This document shows positions 21,149 through 32,654 of a stretch of DNA of 64,000 nucleotides, piece after piece. Position 1 is the stretch's first letter. Each line of letters starts with the position of its first letter. The stretch lies in contig JAKNSE010000037.1 in NCBI GenBank assembly GCA_023525975.1, positions 5,748,501 to 5,812,500 on the forward strand, in the 5' to 3' direction. A program made the position numbers and the translations under genes. Origin of the DNA: Smallanthus sonchifolius (taxonomy: Eukaryota; Streptophyta; Magnoliopsida; Asterales; Asteraceae). The notes beneath the pieces were generated by a model. It was given only the letters and a program-made list of their open reading frames with translations. It ran no database searches and was not told where the DNA came from.

Positions 21149-21430
21149 TTAGTAATTAAAAATTATTAAAGCGAAAATTAACGCAGAGTTACAAGTACAA
21201 AATGAAGTACTTTAAGGCACAATTTTAAAATAAAAATACAGAAAAAAGGTTATCTAGTATAATATGTTGCGTACAAGTTATAGTGATTCCTTTTATGAAA
21301 TATTACTACTAAACTTTGTTTAGTGGTTTAAAATAGTTAATTGTTATTTTTTAATCTAAAAAGTAAAAAAGATCGCTCATTTAAAAGTGACCCAATCGGA
21401 ATTCGGGTCACTCCCAGTGATTCAAAGGCA

Positions 21431-21866
21431 ACACGAAATCAGCGACTTATGATAATACGCAATACACAATGGTTGTATTTTTATGGATTCAAGGGCACAC
21501 ATGACGCTCGTGGGACGAGCTTGTGAGCTCCTTCAACTTAACAGAGCTTGACAAACTAGGCTTATTTAGAGCTTTATTTTTAAAGCTCGAGCTAGACTTG
21601 TTTAAAGCTTTATTTCTAAAGCTTGAGTTTGGCTTGTGAGAAGTTTTTAAACTTGAGCTTAGCTAATAATAATTCAAACCCACCCAATAATCACATGGAG
21701 AGTGATGGAAGGTGGCGTCAACTTTTAAATCAATCAACGTTTATTTTGGAAGGACTATTCGCATTTATCATTGAAGATTTTATGGCAATTTTGGAGGATC
21801 AACATGACTATCTTTTCCTATTTTATGGCGATTTGATTTCCTACTTTATCTTTTTTATTTGTTAAA
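21431..21866. other. Spacer between duplicate segments, left part
   Basis: AGCTTGAGCT-type short repeats (21570-21660) are common in plant repeats. The frame 21623-21865 has no recognised motif. I see no gene. Confidence 0.4.
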
Positions 21867-21987
21867 AGTTATTGTTAGAACCCGTGTCTTACACGGGGCC
21901 GAATAAACTATACAATGTGAAATGAAATAATATGCCGAATATAATTCATAAATGTTTTATTTGTAATTTTTCCATCTCTATCTAAAA

Positions 21988-22140
21988 TTAAAGTTTTAAC
22001 TCGTCTCTGCTTTTAACTCTAGAAAATGCCATATATAGTAAAACAACCATTGATAGTGACTGACCCTCACTCTTATTTATTGTCATGGCTAAACAAACAG
22101 AGAGTGGAAAATATATTCTTTGTAGCTTGAAAAGAATTCG
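21988..22140 (-). pseudogene. Helitron helicase C-terminal fragment
   Basis: Continuous minus-strand translation with CLAMTINKSEGQSLSM and YMAFSRVKSRDELKL, then TAA at 21988. These are helicase motifs V and VI of plant RepHel proteins. It is better preserved than the one at 1325-1680, but only about 50 codons survive. Confidence 0.75.
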
Positions 22141-22390
22141 TTTGTCTGAAGTTGTCAAATTAATTTTTGGAAAAAATGTGTGAGAAAAATTGTCCGTATA
22201 TTACACAGATGAATAAACGAAATATGAAATAGTTAGTAATGACGTGACAAAAAATACCATGAGATTCAACAAAGTTATAACAAATGTTATATATTTGAGT
22301 ATGTAAATATTTGATTGAAGATTTTTTTTATTGGATCATGCCTGTAAATGCATTTTTAGTTGTAAAATTTATAAAAATATGATTAAACAA

Positions 22391-22828
22391 TCTATACTAT
22401 CTGATAAATAAAGGTTTTTCAAGTCACGTGTCGCCTCCACATTCATTCTCATCAATTTTTTCCCGCATCTCTCTTCTATTAAATACATATCTATCTTTTA
22501 ATAATAATAATTTTTTTTAAGAAATACTAATTATACTAATAAAAAATATTTATTTATAAATTATCTTTTATTATAAGAAACTTTGAAATCTAACTATATA
22601 ACTTTTATTTTCCATCAAATAATAAATGAAAATCAAATTATATTAAATAGCAATTAACGTATTTTCGAAACCCAATTATATATTAACTTTTACATATTTT
22701 GATTTTTGTTTTTTATCCTTAATATATGTAATACATTTTTACACCTCTAAAGTATATAAATAAAGATTTAACAATTTTAGGTATTGATATTTTTCACCCC
22801 GTGTGTATTACACGGGGTTCTAAGCTAG
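22391..22828 (+). mobile_element. Non-autonomous Helitron (438 bp), nested
   Basis: Starts TCTATACTATCTGATAAATA after A22390. Ends with the hairpin CCCCGTGT-GTATT-ACACGGGG and TTCTAAGCTAG at 22828, before T22829. A close relative of the copy at 39425-39843 (same ends, same TTTCCCGC block near the start). Confidence 0.88.
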
Positions 22829-22985
22829 TCTAATTAATATACACAAAATTTTGAATTCAAAAATCTATAGATAAAAATTGAAACGAATTATTAATTTAGT
22901 TGACTAAAATAATGAAGTTGATTATTAATAGAAGAGAGATGTGGGAAAACCAAATCTCTAAGGCCCTTTATTAGGTAGTATAGAT

Positions 22986-23170
22986 TAGGATTTAAAGTTA
23001 TTGTTTAGGGATACTTGTTTTATTATTAAACAATATTGTAATAGAGTCTTCAAGACTTCGAGAACATCCGACTTTTGGCTAGAACCATTCGGTTCCAAGC
23101 CTCTGAATAAACTTATCACTTTTGACCCATTTGTTTGTGCTTCCCGCCTGCGTCATTTGGTATCAGAACA
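22986..23170 (+). mobile_element. LTR end with tRNA-Met primer-binding site
   Basis: TGGTATCAGAAC at 23158-23169 is a one-base variant of the standard primer-binding site, preceded by CTGCGTCA which would end an LTR. GAATAAACTTATC near 23105 could be the polyadenylation region of the LTR. The LTR start was not defined. Confidence 0.5.
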
Positions 23171-23529
23171 CAGTTGTTCAAAAAGCTTTGTGTGAAGATT
23201 AATTCCTTCATGTTCGTAGATTCCCCGGAAAAGGCAACGACAGAAGCGTTGGTGGTCACGTCCCTGATGGAAGAGACGTATTGCAAGTTGTAGATTCGCT
23301 AGAATCCTGTTATGATTCGTCGTAAGGAACCATGAGTCAAGTAGGAGAGTCCAAAGATCAAGATATGCCATGGGACGTGGAATCATCAGTCGGTGTTGAT
23401 TGAGACTTCCTCTTAAACAATAGTTGGAGACGGCTGGTTCTTAATGGGTTTAGAGCGAAGATAAAGGAGTCTATCCCGACTTGCGGGACTCGGGGATCAG
23501 ATGGATTGAGACTTCCTCTTAGACAAAAT
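23171..23529 (+). other. Retrotransposon leader remnant
   Basis: Non-coding sequence downstream of the primer-binding site, GC richer than its surroundings. GATTGAGACTTCCTCTTA is repeated at about 23398 and 23503. The minus frame 23153-23386 is not recognised. Confidence 0.35.
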
Positions 23530-23685
23530 TGTTTTTATTAGTATAATTATTATTTTCTTTAAAAGTATATTATTATTAAAAGATTAAAGTGTATTTAATA
23601 AGAGCGAGAAACAAAAAAAATGATAAGAATAAATACTGAGGTGACACGTGGCATGAAAAAACATTTATTTATTAGATAGTATGGA
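23530..23685 (-). mobile_element. 5' end of a truncated Helitron
   Basis: On the minus strand it starts TCCATACTATCTAATAAATA at 23685 next to T23686, followed by a CACGTGTCACC block as in the other copies. No 3' hairpin was found on the far side, so the rest is missing. Confidence 0.55.
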
Positions 23686-23699
23686 TTAATTTTTTTAAC

Positions 23700-24115
23700 G
23701 ACGTCATATTATTAAAAACACGCTTTTAGCAAGATAAGACAAAAAATTACATGGGAAGAGAAGGAAAGTTAAAAATACACCATCTATTATCTATACTAAT
23801 GTTTTCAGAATGTTTTCAGAAGTGTATCGGACAGTGAACCGATCGCCTTAGAAGTTCACTGGTTGAACCAGTTGGATCGGTTAGACCGAATTTAAAAACC
23901 AGATGATGTTATAAATAGTATAAAATTTTAAAATATGTATATAGATACAAGATATAAATATTTTTTTGTTTTGATGCGAAATTGAAATTTTAATGTTATA
24001 GGAAGGTTTAAATAAATAAAATATGCAACTTGTAATACTAAGTTAATAAGAAAATGAGATTTTGAAGTTTTTTTTTTTAAATCCAGTCCGGTTCAACGGT
24101 CCGACCAGTGACCAA
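23700..24115. repeat. GGTT/AACC-rich repeat before the second duplicate
   Basis: Inverted blocks rich in AACCGG/CCGGTT (GTTGAACCAGTTGGATCGG and CCGGTTCAACGGTCCGACC) around an AT-rich core; probably a MITE. Similar wording recurs near 63210-63290. No gene. Confidence 0.4.
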
Positions 24116-24250
24116 TTTTTGTCAGAAATTAGCGACACACTGTGAGATATAATCGGTTTCCACAGTGAAATATGCATCGAAACGTCACCAATTTTAAAAA
24201 AAGCGAAACCAATTTTGAGTGAATTTGTGATGTGTCCGGTTACCCCATAT

Positions 24251-24567
24251 CATGATTTATCGCTTCAAATGCTCGGGATGCACGACACTGTGTACGCTAA
24301 TTACGCAGTCGATAAAAGCGACTAGTTGTTGGCGTTTGGCGTCCGGTTTGATGACCGTGTGACAGGAAAGATTGAAACTTTTGCAGGTCGAGCTAAAATC
24401 GTCCATATCAACATCGATCCAGCAGAGATAGGAAAGAATAAGCAGACTCATTTATCAATTTGTGGGGATATCAAGCCTGCTTTACAAGGAATAAACAAGA
24501 TTTTGGAAAGAGGTGAGAATACAAATCTTGATTTCTCACCATGGAAGCAGGAGCATATGATCAAAAG
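24251..24567 (+). pseudogene. Acetolactate synthase fragment, copy B
   Basis: Same fragment as 10870-11398 without the MITE: LAFGVRFDDRVTGKIETFA, KPALQGINKILE and LDFSPWKQE read continuously after the same TAG stop. The right Pack-MULE TIR (24569-24792) follows. Not functional. Confidence 0.85.
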
Positions 24568-24568
24568 G

Positions 24569-24792
24569 CAGGTGGTGGTGGCGGCGCCGGCTGCTAGTGG
24601 GGCTGGTGGTGGTCACTTGATTTAAAAAGGGTAAATCAGTAATTTTACATAAAAACTAACATAAAACTTAATGGTCGTTAGCCTCAGGGACTAGAACTGT
24701 TAAAACATTAAACGTCAAAGATGAAAGATGTTAAGACTTGACTGAACCTGTTAATTAGGTCAAACCATATGGACGAAAACTATAACTTACTC
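24569..24792. repeat. Right TIR of the truncated Pack-MULE, copy B
   Basis: Matches 11401-11623, ending TATAACTTACTC. There is no left TIR in this copy. Confidence 0.75.
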
Positions 24793-24874
24793 TATTTTTT
24801 TAAGGTAACAAAAGTACAAAACTGCCCTCAGTCAAAGCCTTAAAAGGCACATCACAGTGTGTATGGGCTCCTTA

Positions 24875-25183
24875 GACTGTTGGTTGTGGTAAGCGAGCGA
24901 GGGGCGCCAACGGTGGGCTTGAGCCACCGTGGTGGCGAACACCGCAAGGGTGTCCAGCGATGGGGGGCGCTAGGGGGTGGGCGTGGGTGGGCTAGCGGGA
25001 GAAGATGGCGTGATATGGGTGAAAAAAGTGTTTTTGGATAAAGCCCCCGCTCACCTGCATCACAACACCCTCAAGTGCTTCAGCAGGGGCTTTATCCACT
25101 GCTTAGTCAGCATCCAATCAGCGCCACATGACGTGATATTAGAGGATGAATCCACCCTCAATAAAGCCCCACAACCAACAGCC
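24875..25183. mobile_element. PIF/Harbinger-like MITE present only in copy B
   Basis: 309 bp with 15-bp ends GACTGTTGGTTGTGG and CCACAACCAACAGCC (one mismatch) and a TTA target duplication (24872-24874 and 25184-25186). Copy A at 11700 has the empty site CTCCTTACATC. TTA duplications are the mark of PIF/Harbinger elements. The left half is GC-rich. Frames 24859-25249 are by-products. Confidence 0.88.
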
Positions 25184-25854
25184 TTACATCAAAATCTTCT
25201 CAATAGCATCCTGGAAGTTGAAAAAAAAAAGAAATTTAAGAATAAATAATCATTTTTTAATGAGTAAAAACTTCTAAATAATTTTATTCAAAAAGTCATT
25301 GAGATGGAGAGAATTTGAGAGGTTAGGGTTTTTGGGAAAGGGTTTTAACTTTGAAATTGAAAGGAAGACTTATTTAGATAATTTTGCTCATTCTTTAAAA
25401 CTTGAATAAAACTTTTTAATATCAAATATATTTATTTATATATATTTAACATCAATACCTTTATATTATAATTTGAATTATAAAAAATATAAGAAAAATA
25501 TAATGGTTATATTATAAAGTATACTTATAGATCAATAAATATAAAAATTTTAATCTTATGAATTAATATATTTGATATTTATCATGAGACTAAAACCCTT
25601 AACTCATATTTGATATGCACTTCTTATCAATTCATAAAATTAAAGTAGATTTACAAAACCTTGTAGATATTTATACATTTTACTAAAAGTTGTTTTCCAT
25701 GACTAGTTAAAGAATCGATTTGAGCAACATCTGTTAGACTAGTTGAAAAGATGAAATCGAATAACCACCAACCAAACTTACCAGTAAAACCTCATTCGTA
25801 ACAAAGTCATTTATAAGTTCCGGGATGGTGGGATCAGAGCAAACCATTTCCTAT

Positions 25855-26133
25855 CATTGTGTTCCCAATTTGAAGTAAAAAAAAAAGAAGGGAAAAGAAA
25901 GGAAGGGGAAATAAATCTTTGTTCCAGAGTTTTTTTGAAGAGGGAAAAAGAAAGGAAATAAGATGAAGAGTATTCCCTAGATTTTTTTAAGGAGGGAAAG
26001 GAAGGGAAAACAATGCTTATATCTATCCTTTCATATCGGAAAGATTTGGAGAGAAAGGAAAGGGAAGGAAAAGAAAAAAAAGGAGAAGGAATCCTTTCTT
26101 TTCTTTTCCTTTCTTTAGTAAACTCGGGAACAC
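25855..26133. mobile_element. Small inverted-repeat element, long form (copy B)
   Basis: Purine-rich (GGAAAGGAAGGGAAAA-type) core with repeated half-units, ending CTCGGGAACACAGC; the left end is mutated to ATTGTGTTCCCAAT. About 170 bp longer than in copy A. Confidence 0.45.
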
Positions 26134-26235
26134 AGCGTATAAGACGAACAGAGACGTTGCTTCCGTTTAACCTTGATAAAAATTTTTCCGTTAGAAGATA
26201 TTATTGTTGTTTAATTTTAAACGGACCCAGTTTGT

Positions 26236-26485
26236 GGTTTAACCTCAACAGTTAATCTTTTGTCAAAAGATTAACTGGGCCTAATCTGGTTTGATCTTTT
26301 CTGTTTAACCTTAACAGTCTATTATCAAAAGATTAACCATCCTAATCTTGTTTGATCGTTTCAGTTTAACCTTAGCGGGCCCTATTAACAAAAGATCAAT
26401 TGGCCCTAATCTAGTTTGATCTTTTCAGTTTAACCTAAACCGGACTATTATCAAAAGATTAACTGGTCCTAATCTGGTTTGATAT
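26236..26485 (+). repeat. Four tandem repeats of about 63 bp (copy B)
   Basis: Same array as 12609-12855, with a few base changes. Confidence 0.7.
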
Positions 26486-27336
26486 CATGCTGGTCTGTGA
26501 ACATGTGTTAGTAGAAGCAATGTAACAAGCCCAAAAATCGTACAAAAACCACACACACGAGTGATGAATAAGGGTCTGTCAAAACTATCGGTGTCAATTC
26601 GGGTCGGGTTCAGATTGTCAGGTTGTCATCACCCAATCAAAGCAGGACGGGTATATTAATCATGTAAAGAAAACTAAACCCTAACCCAAACATGCTAAAC
26701 CTTGTAACAATGGGTGAAGAACATTTCGACATTGTAAGTAGGTTAACGGGTTGAATTATATTTTTATTTTCTTGATTCCTACATATAATGGCTCGACGGG
26801 TCGACCCGTTTAGACCACATCATATATTCAATTACACAACAAAAAATACAATATTCGTCTCAACAGCCGTATACAGCAATGTATAACACAAATACTCCAA
26901 ATTCGGTCCAATGTAGCTCAAAATGTTCAAGTAATATATCCATAAACATGTAATTTAAAACTTAAAAAGATCATAAAAGTGTAGGCTATAAAATCTGTCT
27001 GAGATTGCTTTGACAACTTCACAGCAAAAACCAGATACCAGAACACAACCCGACTTGCAAGGTCCAAGTCGAGAGAAATTCCCTTCAAGCATATTCTCAG
27101 GTCTTCGAGAATTTTTCAAATTTAGGATCAGAAAATCTGCAAGAAAAGAAAAATAAACGAATTCTAAGGATGTGCTTCGATATAAAGCACCAAGCTTTAG
27201 TGTCCATATGTTACATATAAACTTAATGGATGATTATTTAGATTAATTTCAACAGAAACAAATAGATGCATCTCCAACATGATGCCAAAATCATATCATA
27301 TAATAATCGCACAAGTGAGCATGTGATAATTAGAAC

Positions 27337-27484
27337 AAACAAACGTACCCAGTATAATCCCACTCATAACAACCAGCTATTAGTAAGGTCTAGGGAGGGT
27401 GTGATGAGGGCTTACCTTACCTCCATTCCGCGGATAGAGAGGTTGCTCTTGCTGAGACCCACGGGTCCAAAAACCTTTTTTTAG
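27337..27484 (-). mobile_element. SINE-like element, copy B
   Basis: Duplicate of 13695-13842. Confidence 0.55.
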
Positions 27485-27757
27485 TACACTATAGTATATT
27501 ATAATATAGTAATCCAAATAGCACAAAATATAGCTAAGAGAATCAAAACAAAATAGTTAGTCACTTAGTCATACAAGAGTCCTAATGATGAAAATTGTAA
27601 ACTACCGCTAACATACAGGGATAGGTCTACTATACTTGAAAAAGGGTAAACAACAATTAGTACCTAACAGATAAAAAAAAGCAAATAGACTAGAAAAAGG
27701 TAATTGCATGTGATAAAAAACGGGGCATGGAAAATAGTGTTTATCTAAACATCAAAA

Positions 27758-28022
27758 TGTAGCACCTTAGGCAAATCCTACATCATCTTGTTCTGTCCAG
27801 AGCAGAGAAACTAGGCCATAAGAAATGTCTCACCTCAAATATCACCAACGCGTTTTGATGGCATTAGGTATGGATGAGAGAGAAACTCCACAGTTACGAG
27901 TACTTGAGTGGGAGCAAACCAAGGATGGATAACCTCCAAGGAAGTTTCCACTCAGACACCCAAAAACAAATCCGTAAGCTACTAGTGGGCAAAGCGAACA
28001 ATATTGGTTACGATTTACGATG
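27758..28022 (+). mobile_element. Degenerate Cassandra LTR, copy B
   Basis: Starts TGTAGCACCTTAGGCAAATC, keeping the TGTA start that is damaged in copy A, and carries the same mutated 5S-derived core. It lies 226 bp downstream of the second DnaJ gene. Confidence 0.65.
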
Positions 28023-28247
28023 ACCAACTAACCACTTAAAGGATAAACACCCCTTAAATCTAATTGCCTCGAATGACACTATTATTTATGAATGTATAAG
28101 TCTATTAGTTAATAGTAGACGCACAAAATCAATTACAAGCTTTTTCACCAAAATTATTTCATATCAAATCAACAAATATATCAAGTAATAGTAGCATGAT
28201 ATGGTTAAAAACTATAAGACTGAAAATAAGAGCAGTTGGACCTTTAA

Positions 28248-29333
28248 TCAAGAAACCAAACCAGCATCAAACTTCTTCAACGCATCACAATTAGGCGTAT
28301 GACGTTGATACCCCCAGTGCAACCGTTGTGTTTCCAACCGACAATTATGAGAAAGAATCGACAAATAATCATGTTCAATCCTTCCTTCAAGCTGCAATCT
28401 TTCCTCGCTATTTAACGGATAACTTTGCTCAAAGTCACGCGATTTCACAAAAAAAGAAACACCTTTTTGCGTAACCAAACGGTGCTCATAACTATAAGTT
28501 CTCGAAAGCGAGTAAACGGGCTCATTCGATGGCAAAAAGCTCACCAGCAGAATCAAAACCACTGGCAACAAGTGAAGCAAACTCTTCATAGTTAACCCAT
28601 CCGACCCGTTATGACCCGTTCTCGCACCTGTTCCAGTACCAAAAGCGAACCCGTTGAACTGAGTTGCAGCCCGCGGGTTCATTCCGCCAAAGAAAAAGTT
28701 CCTAAAGATTTCTTCAGCATCAACATCACCTTCATAATAGAACCCGTTACCGAACCCTTGATGAGCCCGACGCCTAGTCTGTCTCTGGTAAACGGGCTCA
28801 TCCGACCCGATAACATCATACTGTTTTCTACTTTCCTCAACACTTAAACACTGGAAAGCTTTCGAAACTTTCTTAAACGCCTCTTCGGATCCCGGAGCTT
28901 TGTTCTTATCAGGATGAACTTTTAAAGACAGTTTCCTATAAGCTTTTCTAATATCTTCAACAGTACTTGTTTTCTCTAACCCTAACACATCATAATAATC
29001 CTTCTTCCTTCTAATTTCTCTCACTATTGTGATCTGTTCCTGAGTAATTGAGCCCAAACCAGATCCGGATCCTAACCCTAACCCTAGACCCGACCCGGTT
29101 GGTTGAACCCTAGGCCGGACACCAGAACTGTCACCGGCTCCGGCGACACTCTCCGTCGAGTTAGATGAATCGTTAGTGTCCTCTAACTTCGATAACAGAT
29201 CGTTAACAGGAAGAGACGGATCTAATCGTTGAGCTTTCGTGATGAATTTTAGGGCACGAGCTCGATCGCCTAACCCTAATGCATGTTCCCCAATTTTTAA
29301 GCATTTTAAAGCTTCATCTTTGTTTCCATCCAT
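28248..29333 (-). CDS. DnaJ (Hsp40) protein with DUF1977, copy B
   Basis: 361 aa, single exon, same architecture as copy A: N-terminal helical block, Gly-rich linker, J domain (about 112-176, HPD at 140-142), Gly/Phe region, one membrane span (about 251-268), DUF1977-type C-terminus. Relative to copy A it has H17 for N, T60 for P, D115 for E, R188 for H, K297 for N and E310 for G. Only residue 115 lies in the J domain, and E/D is conservative. Two changes (297, 310) are in the DUF1977 region. The reading frame is intact, so both copies could be active. Expected role as for copy A: ER-membrane Hsp70 co-chaperone, by family knowledge. Confidence 0.93.
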   Translation of the reverse strand: MDGNKDEALKCLKIGEHALGLGDRARALKFITKAQRLDPSLPVNDLLSKLEDTNDSSNSTESVAGAGDSSGVRPRVQPTGSGLGLGLGSGSGLGSITQEQITIVREIRRKKDYYDVLGLEKTSTVEDIRKAYRKLSLKVHPDKNKAPGSEEAFKKVSKAFQCLSVEESRKQYDVIGSDEPVYQRQTRRRAHQGFGNGFYYEGDVDAEEIFRNFFFGGMNPRAATQFNGFAFGTGTGARTGHNGSDGLTMKSLLHLLPVVLILLVSFLPSNEPVYSLSRTYSYEHRLVTQKGVSFFVKSRDFEQSYPLNSEERLQLEGRIEHDYLSILSHNCRLETQRLHWGYQRHTPNCDALKKFDAGLVS

Positions 29334-30320
29334 CTCAAATCGATGGAATCAAACACGAATATGGATCGGATTTCGAAATCAAAGACTAATTCGGTAAGTA
29401 GTGAAATTACCTCGAATTAATCGATGAAACCCCAAATTGCGACCAATTTCAATAAGGAAAATTGAGATGATTCAGTTAGAATTAAGTGGGGGTATTGGAA
29501 ATTGAGGAGATTATGATCGGTTTTTGAGAGGGAAATCCGATTAATTTAGATAATCGATTTAGGAACCCTGATGATGATGGGAAGGGTTAGGTGTAGAGTT
29601 GTAGTTGTGACATTCCTTTCTTGACGATACAAGCATCACGTGACTGTCTCCATCCGGTTAATACTCGATCAGTCGATTGGGCTGCATGAAATCATGAATA
29701 CTAGCAATGGCTCTAGAGAGTTTGTTTTAGATTTTTAGATATTTTCATATATTTCATGTAACAAGTGTAAAGAAAACAATGAGGAGGCGACATGTGTACA
29801 CGTCGACATTTATGGACAAGGGTACTTGTGTTCATTTACACACATGTTTCTTGCAGACATAACTGCATCTCGTAACGTTGGAAGACGAGTCGACTTTATT
29901 TTGCTTGCACTTTTTGACTATGGAACGAATTCAGATACCGATTACTACATGTAGTAAGAGTATCTTTACGTTTATCAATATGACCTCATTTGGCATCCTA
30001 TACGGGTTTTTTTTTTGGAAACTCATATATGTTATTTATTTTTGTTTCAATTTTAATATTCGGTTATGCTTTGTTCATACTATTTTACTGTGAAACTTCT
30101 AACATGTAGTATGTTTATAAACTTGTACTTATTATTGCATGTTCCCTCATATGATTTGTGTTATTACGTTTAGATACTGTAGAAAACTAGAGTGGATGAA
30201 TAAGTTTTCTTTAAATGTTCTTTGTTTAAAACTTGATTGAGTATGGATTATCACTTGATTGAAACTCAAGATTATGAATATGCAATGTATGTAAAAAGCT
30301 TAAGGGATAGAAAGACAAAA
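29334..30320. promoter_or_regulatory. 5' region of DnaJ copy B
   Basis: Nearly identical to 15695-16600 apart from point changes and a 36-bp insertion near 29983-30020 that adds a T-run. The same candidate splice donor GAG|GTAATTTC is at about 29409. The plus-strand frame 29878-30093 exists only because of the insertion. Confidence 0.4.
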
Positions 30321-31733
30321 CTGAATGTATAGATGATCAAGTGAAGGGTGTGATGAGGACATATCTTACTTCCATCCCTGAGGGATAGAAAGATTGTTAC
30401 ACTTAAACCTAATAATGAAAATTAAACTACCAATAACATACAGTGATGGGTAGACTATACTGGAAAAAAGGCCTAATATAAAATACAAGTATATTCTCTA
30501 AATTGCACCATAACCTTTTTTTTTTGCTCTTGATCTTAATCTTGATCTTCTCTCTTCAAATGATGTTAGAATATTAATAGAATTAGAGAGATGTATATAT
30601 TAGATGTATATTTGAAAGTGTTTAGAGCAAAGGAGTGAGTATGATAGATGAACAAGACCTCTATTTATAGGCATAACTCAAATCAAGGAGGTCACCAAGG
30701 CAAGCCTTGGATACTCCCCTTTTGACTGTTAGCTTTACCCACTCTCATACATAAAAGTTATTTTCTAGATTTTTGATCTTTGGAAACATCTTAGTTGACC
30801 TTGTAACAAGAGTTGTCACCTATTTCCTAACCATAGACACTTTATCCCATGAACAAAAGGTTTTCCAATTGTATTTTAGTTGTTATCCAAGTTATGTCTC
30901 CAATGTAAGATTGCATTGGGAATTACCATATTTCAAAATTCAATTTAAGCCTTGAATCCTAACAAAACATTTGGATTTAGTTACAAGACTTTATTTTGAT
31001 AAAACATTTTCTTAATTTTATAAAACATGGAAATGACTTTTAGTTTAAGTTATTTTTGGTATTAAAAAATTATTTTTATAATGTGTTTCGTTGTTTTTAA
31101 TTCCTCTCTAATTCCACAACATATTCATATTGATCCTTGCATCTTCCTTCATGAGCTTACCAATTTGTTTTGTTGAAGATTGCATCTTGATCTTTGACCA
31201 TAACCATCAAATGTGTCTTTGATTATAACCATCACTTTTTGTATGTAGATTAATTGGACTTGATCTTCATCACTTTGGACATGTTAAGGCTTCTTCATCA
31301 CATTTTTTTGTTAGATCTTGTTGACAAAGACAAGAGGTGTACTATTCAAGAAGCTAACAGGCAGCTTCAACACCTCACTTCAACTAGAAAGAATCAAGTT
31401 TGTCAGCCCACAAAGAACTCGTTCCCAAATGTGTAGAAGATGACAAGTTAGGAAACCTCCTCCACTATCTTCTGAATCATCCAAGAAAAAGAGATTGCTA
31501 ATACTAAACTAGAGAATCCCCGTACAGTTCCACCCTCTAGAAGATCTAATTTATATTCTTCATTAGTCAATTCAGCTCCACCCTCTAGAAGATCTAATTT
31601 ATATGGGGAGCAACATCAAGTATGATAGAGAATCCCCGTACAGTTCGTCTATTGCAACTTCAAACATATACACTCAGTAAACATATGAAACTGAAGATTT
31701 CAAAATAGAGATGCAACCAAAAAGGGGGGAGAT

Positions 31734-32192
31734 TGCTAATACTAAACTTGTTGATCATGTTGATAGATTTTGGTAGCATCGACCTAGGGGGAGATTATAA
31801 GGATTTATAAAGGTTGATGCTTACCAAAATGTTCAAGTCATTATATTTCGCATGAAGAAATAAGTTTCTTACGAAAGAAATGTTTCACACGAAAGAAAAA
31901 GTTTCCTACAAATGATTGATGTTGCGTGCCAAATTTTAGACGAAAGTTCAGTTGCAGTTGATGTTATAAGTTGACAACTAGGGACTAAATTGTAGTTTTC
32001 CTATTTGTATGATGCTATGAATAGCCTTGTAAGGGATTAGAGAAAGTAGATATTTTAGGGGGTTTCTTGTTGTATCACATGAAAATATGGGGTTTACAAT
32101 ATTGGTGAAATACAAGGAAGGGAATTTATTTAGATCTTGTGATATTGTGATTTTATCTTTGATTCTACAACGAATTGAGAGATTTCGCATCA
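31734..32192 (+). mobile_element. Copia-like LTR, copy B
   Basis: Duplicate of 18017-18474, with a better polypurine tract AAAAAGGGGGGAGAT just upstream and the same PBS-like ATTCGTATCTGAACAG after it. Confidence 0.5.
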
Positions 32193-32654
32193 ATTCGTAT
32201 CTGAACAGATTCGTGGTGAAGACTCTATGCAAATATTCTATTAGTAGAGTATGGGAAGGGTAGGATGCGGTCAAATTTTTCCTCTATCTCGTAAGACCGG
32301 GAGGTTGCTCTCGTTGAGACCTCTACCCTGAAAACCCATTTCTTAATATGTAGAATGTAGTATCTAGATAGCATAAAGTGTATCACGGAGAAATCAAAAC
32401 ATTAAAAAAACAAATGGCACCTAAAAAACATTGAAGTGTTAACATAACAAAATGGTCATAAAACTCTAGAAGTGAGTAGTGATGGGTAAACGATCACCAA
32501 GACATGAATAAGTTAGCACAAATACCTAATGAAAGTATCTATACGCTCTCTAACAAATCTAAAAGCCAAGACCGCATTAAAGCAACATTAAGGGTAAGTC
32601 TGACAAAAGTTTAAGAAAAGCTAAATTCCTAAGAAAAAAACTTAGATAAGTTTA

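Larger units (their letters stand above)
10736..21430 (+). repeat. Segmental duplication, copy A (direct repeat)
   Basis: Collinear with 24116-35079 over the whole length at what looks like well above 90 percent identity, interrupted only by identifiable indels. The shared start is TTTTTGTCAGAAATTAGCGA; the shared end is near TCACTCCCAG. It carries the ALS fragment, right Pack-MULE TIR, one DnaJ gene, a degenerate Cassandra LTR, SINE/LINE tails and a copia LTR. Confidence 0.92.
21867..22984 (-). mobile_element. Helitron with RepHel remnant, interrupted by another Helitron
   Basis: Minus-strand 5' end TCTATACTACCTAATAAAGG at 22984, next to T22985; 3' hairpin CCCCGTGT/ACACGGG at about 21875-21893 followed by TTCTAACAATAA instead of a clean CTAG, so the 3' limit is approximate. 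A second Helitron (22391-22828) lies inside on the plus strand. Confidence 0.6.

Noticed and set aside
24859..25249. Frames in the GC-rich block
   Set aside because: They lie in or run across the edge of a 309-bp MITE with clear TIR and TTA duplication, absent in copy A.
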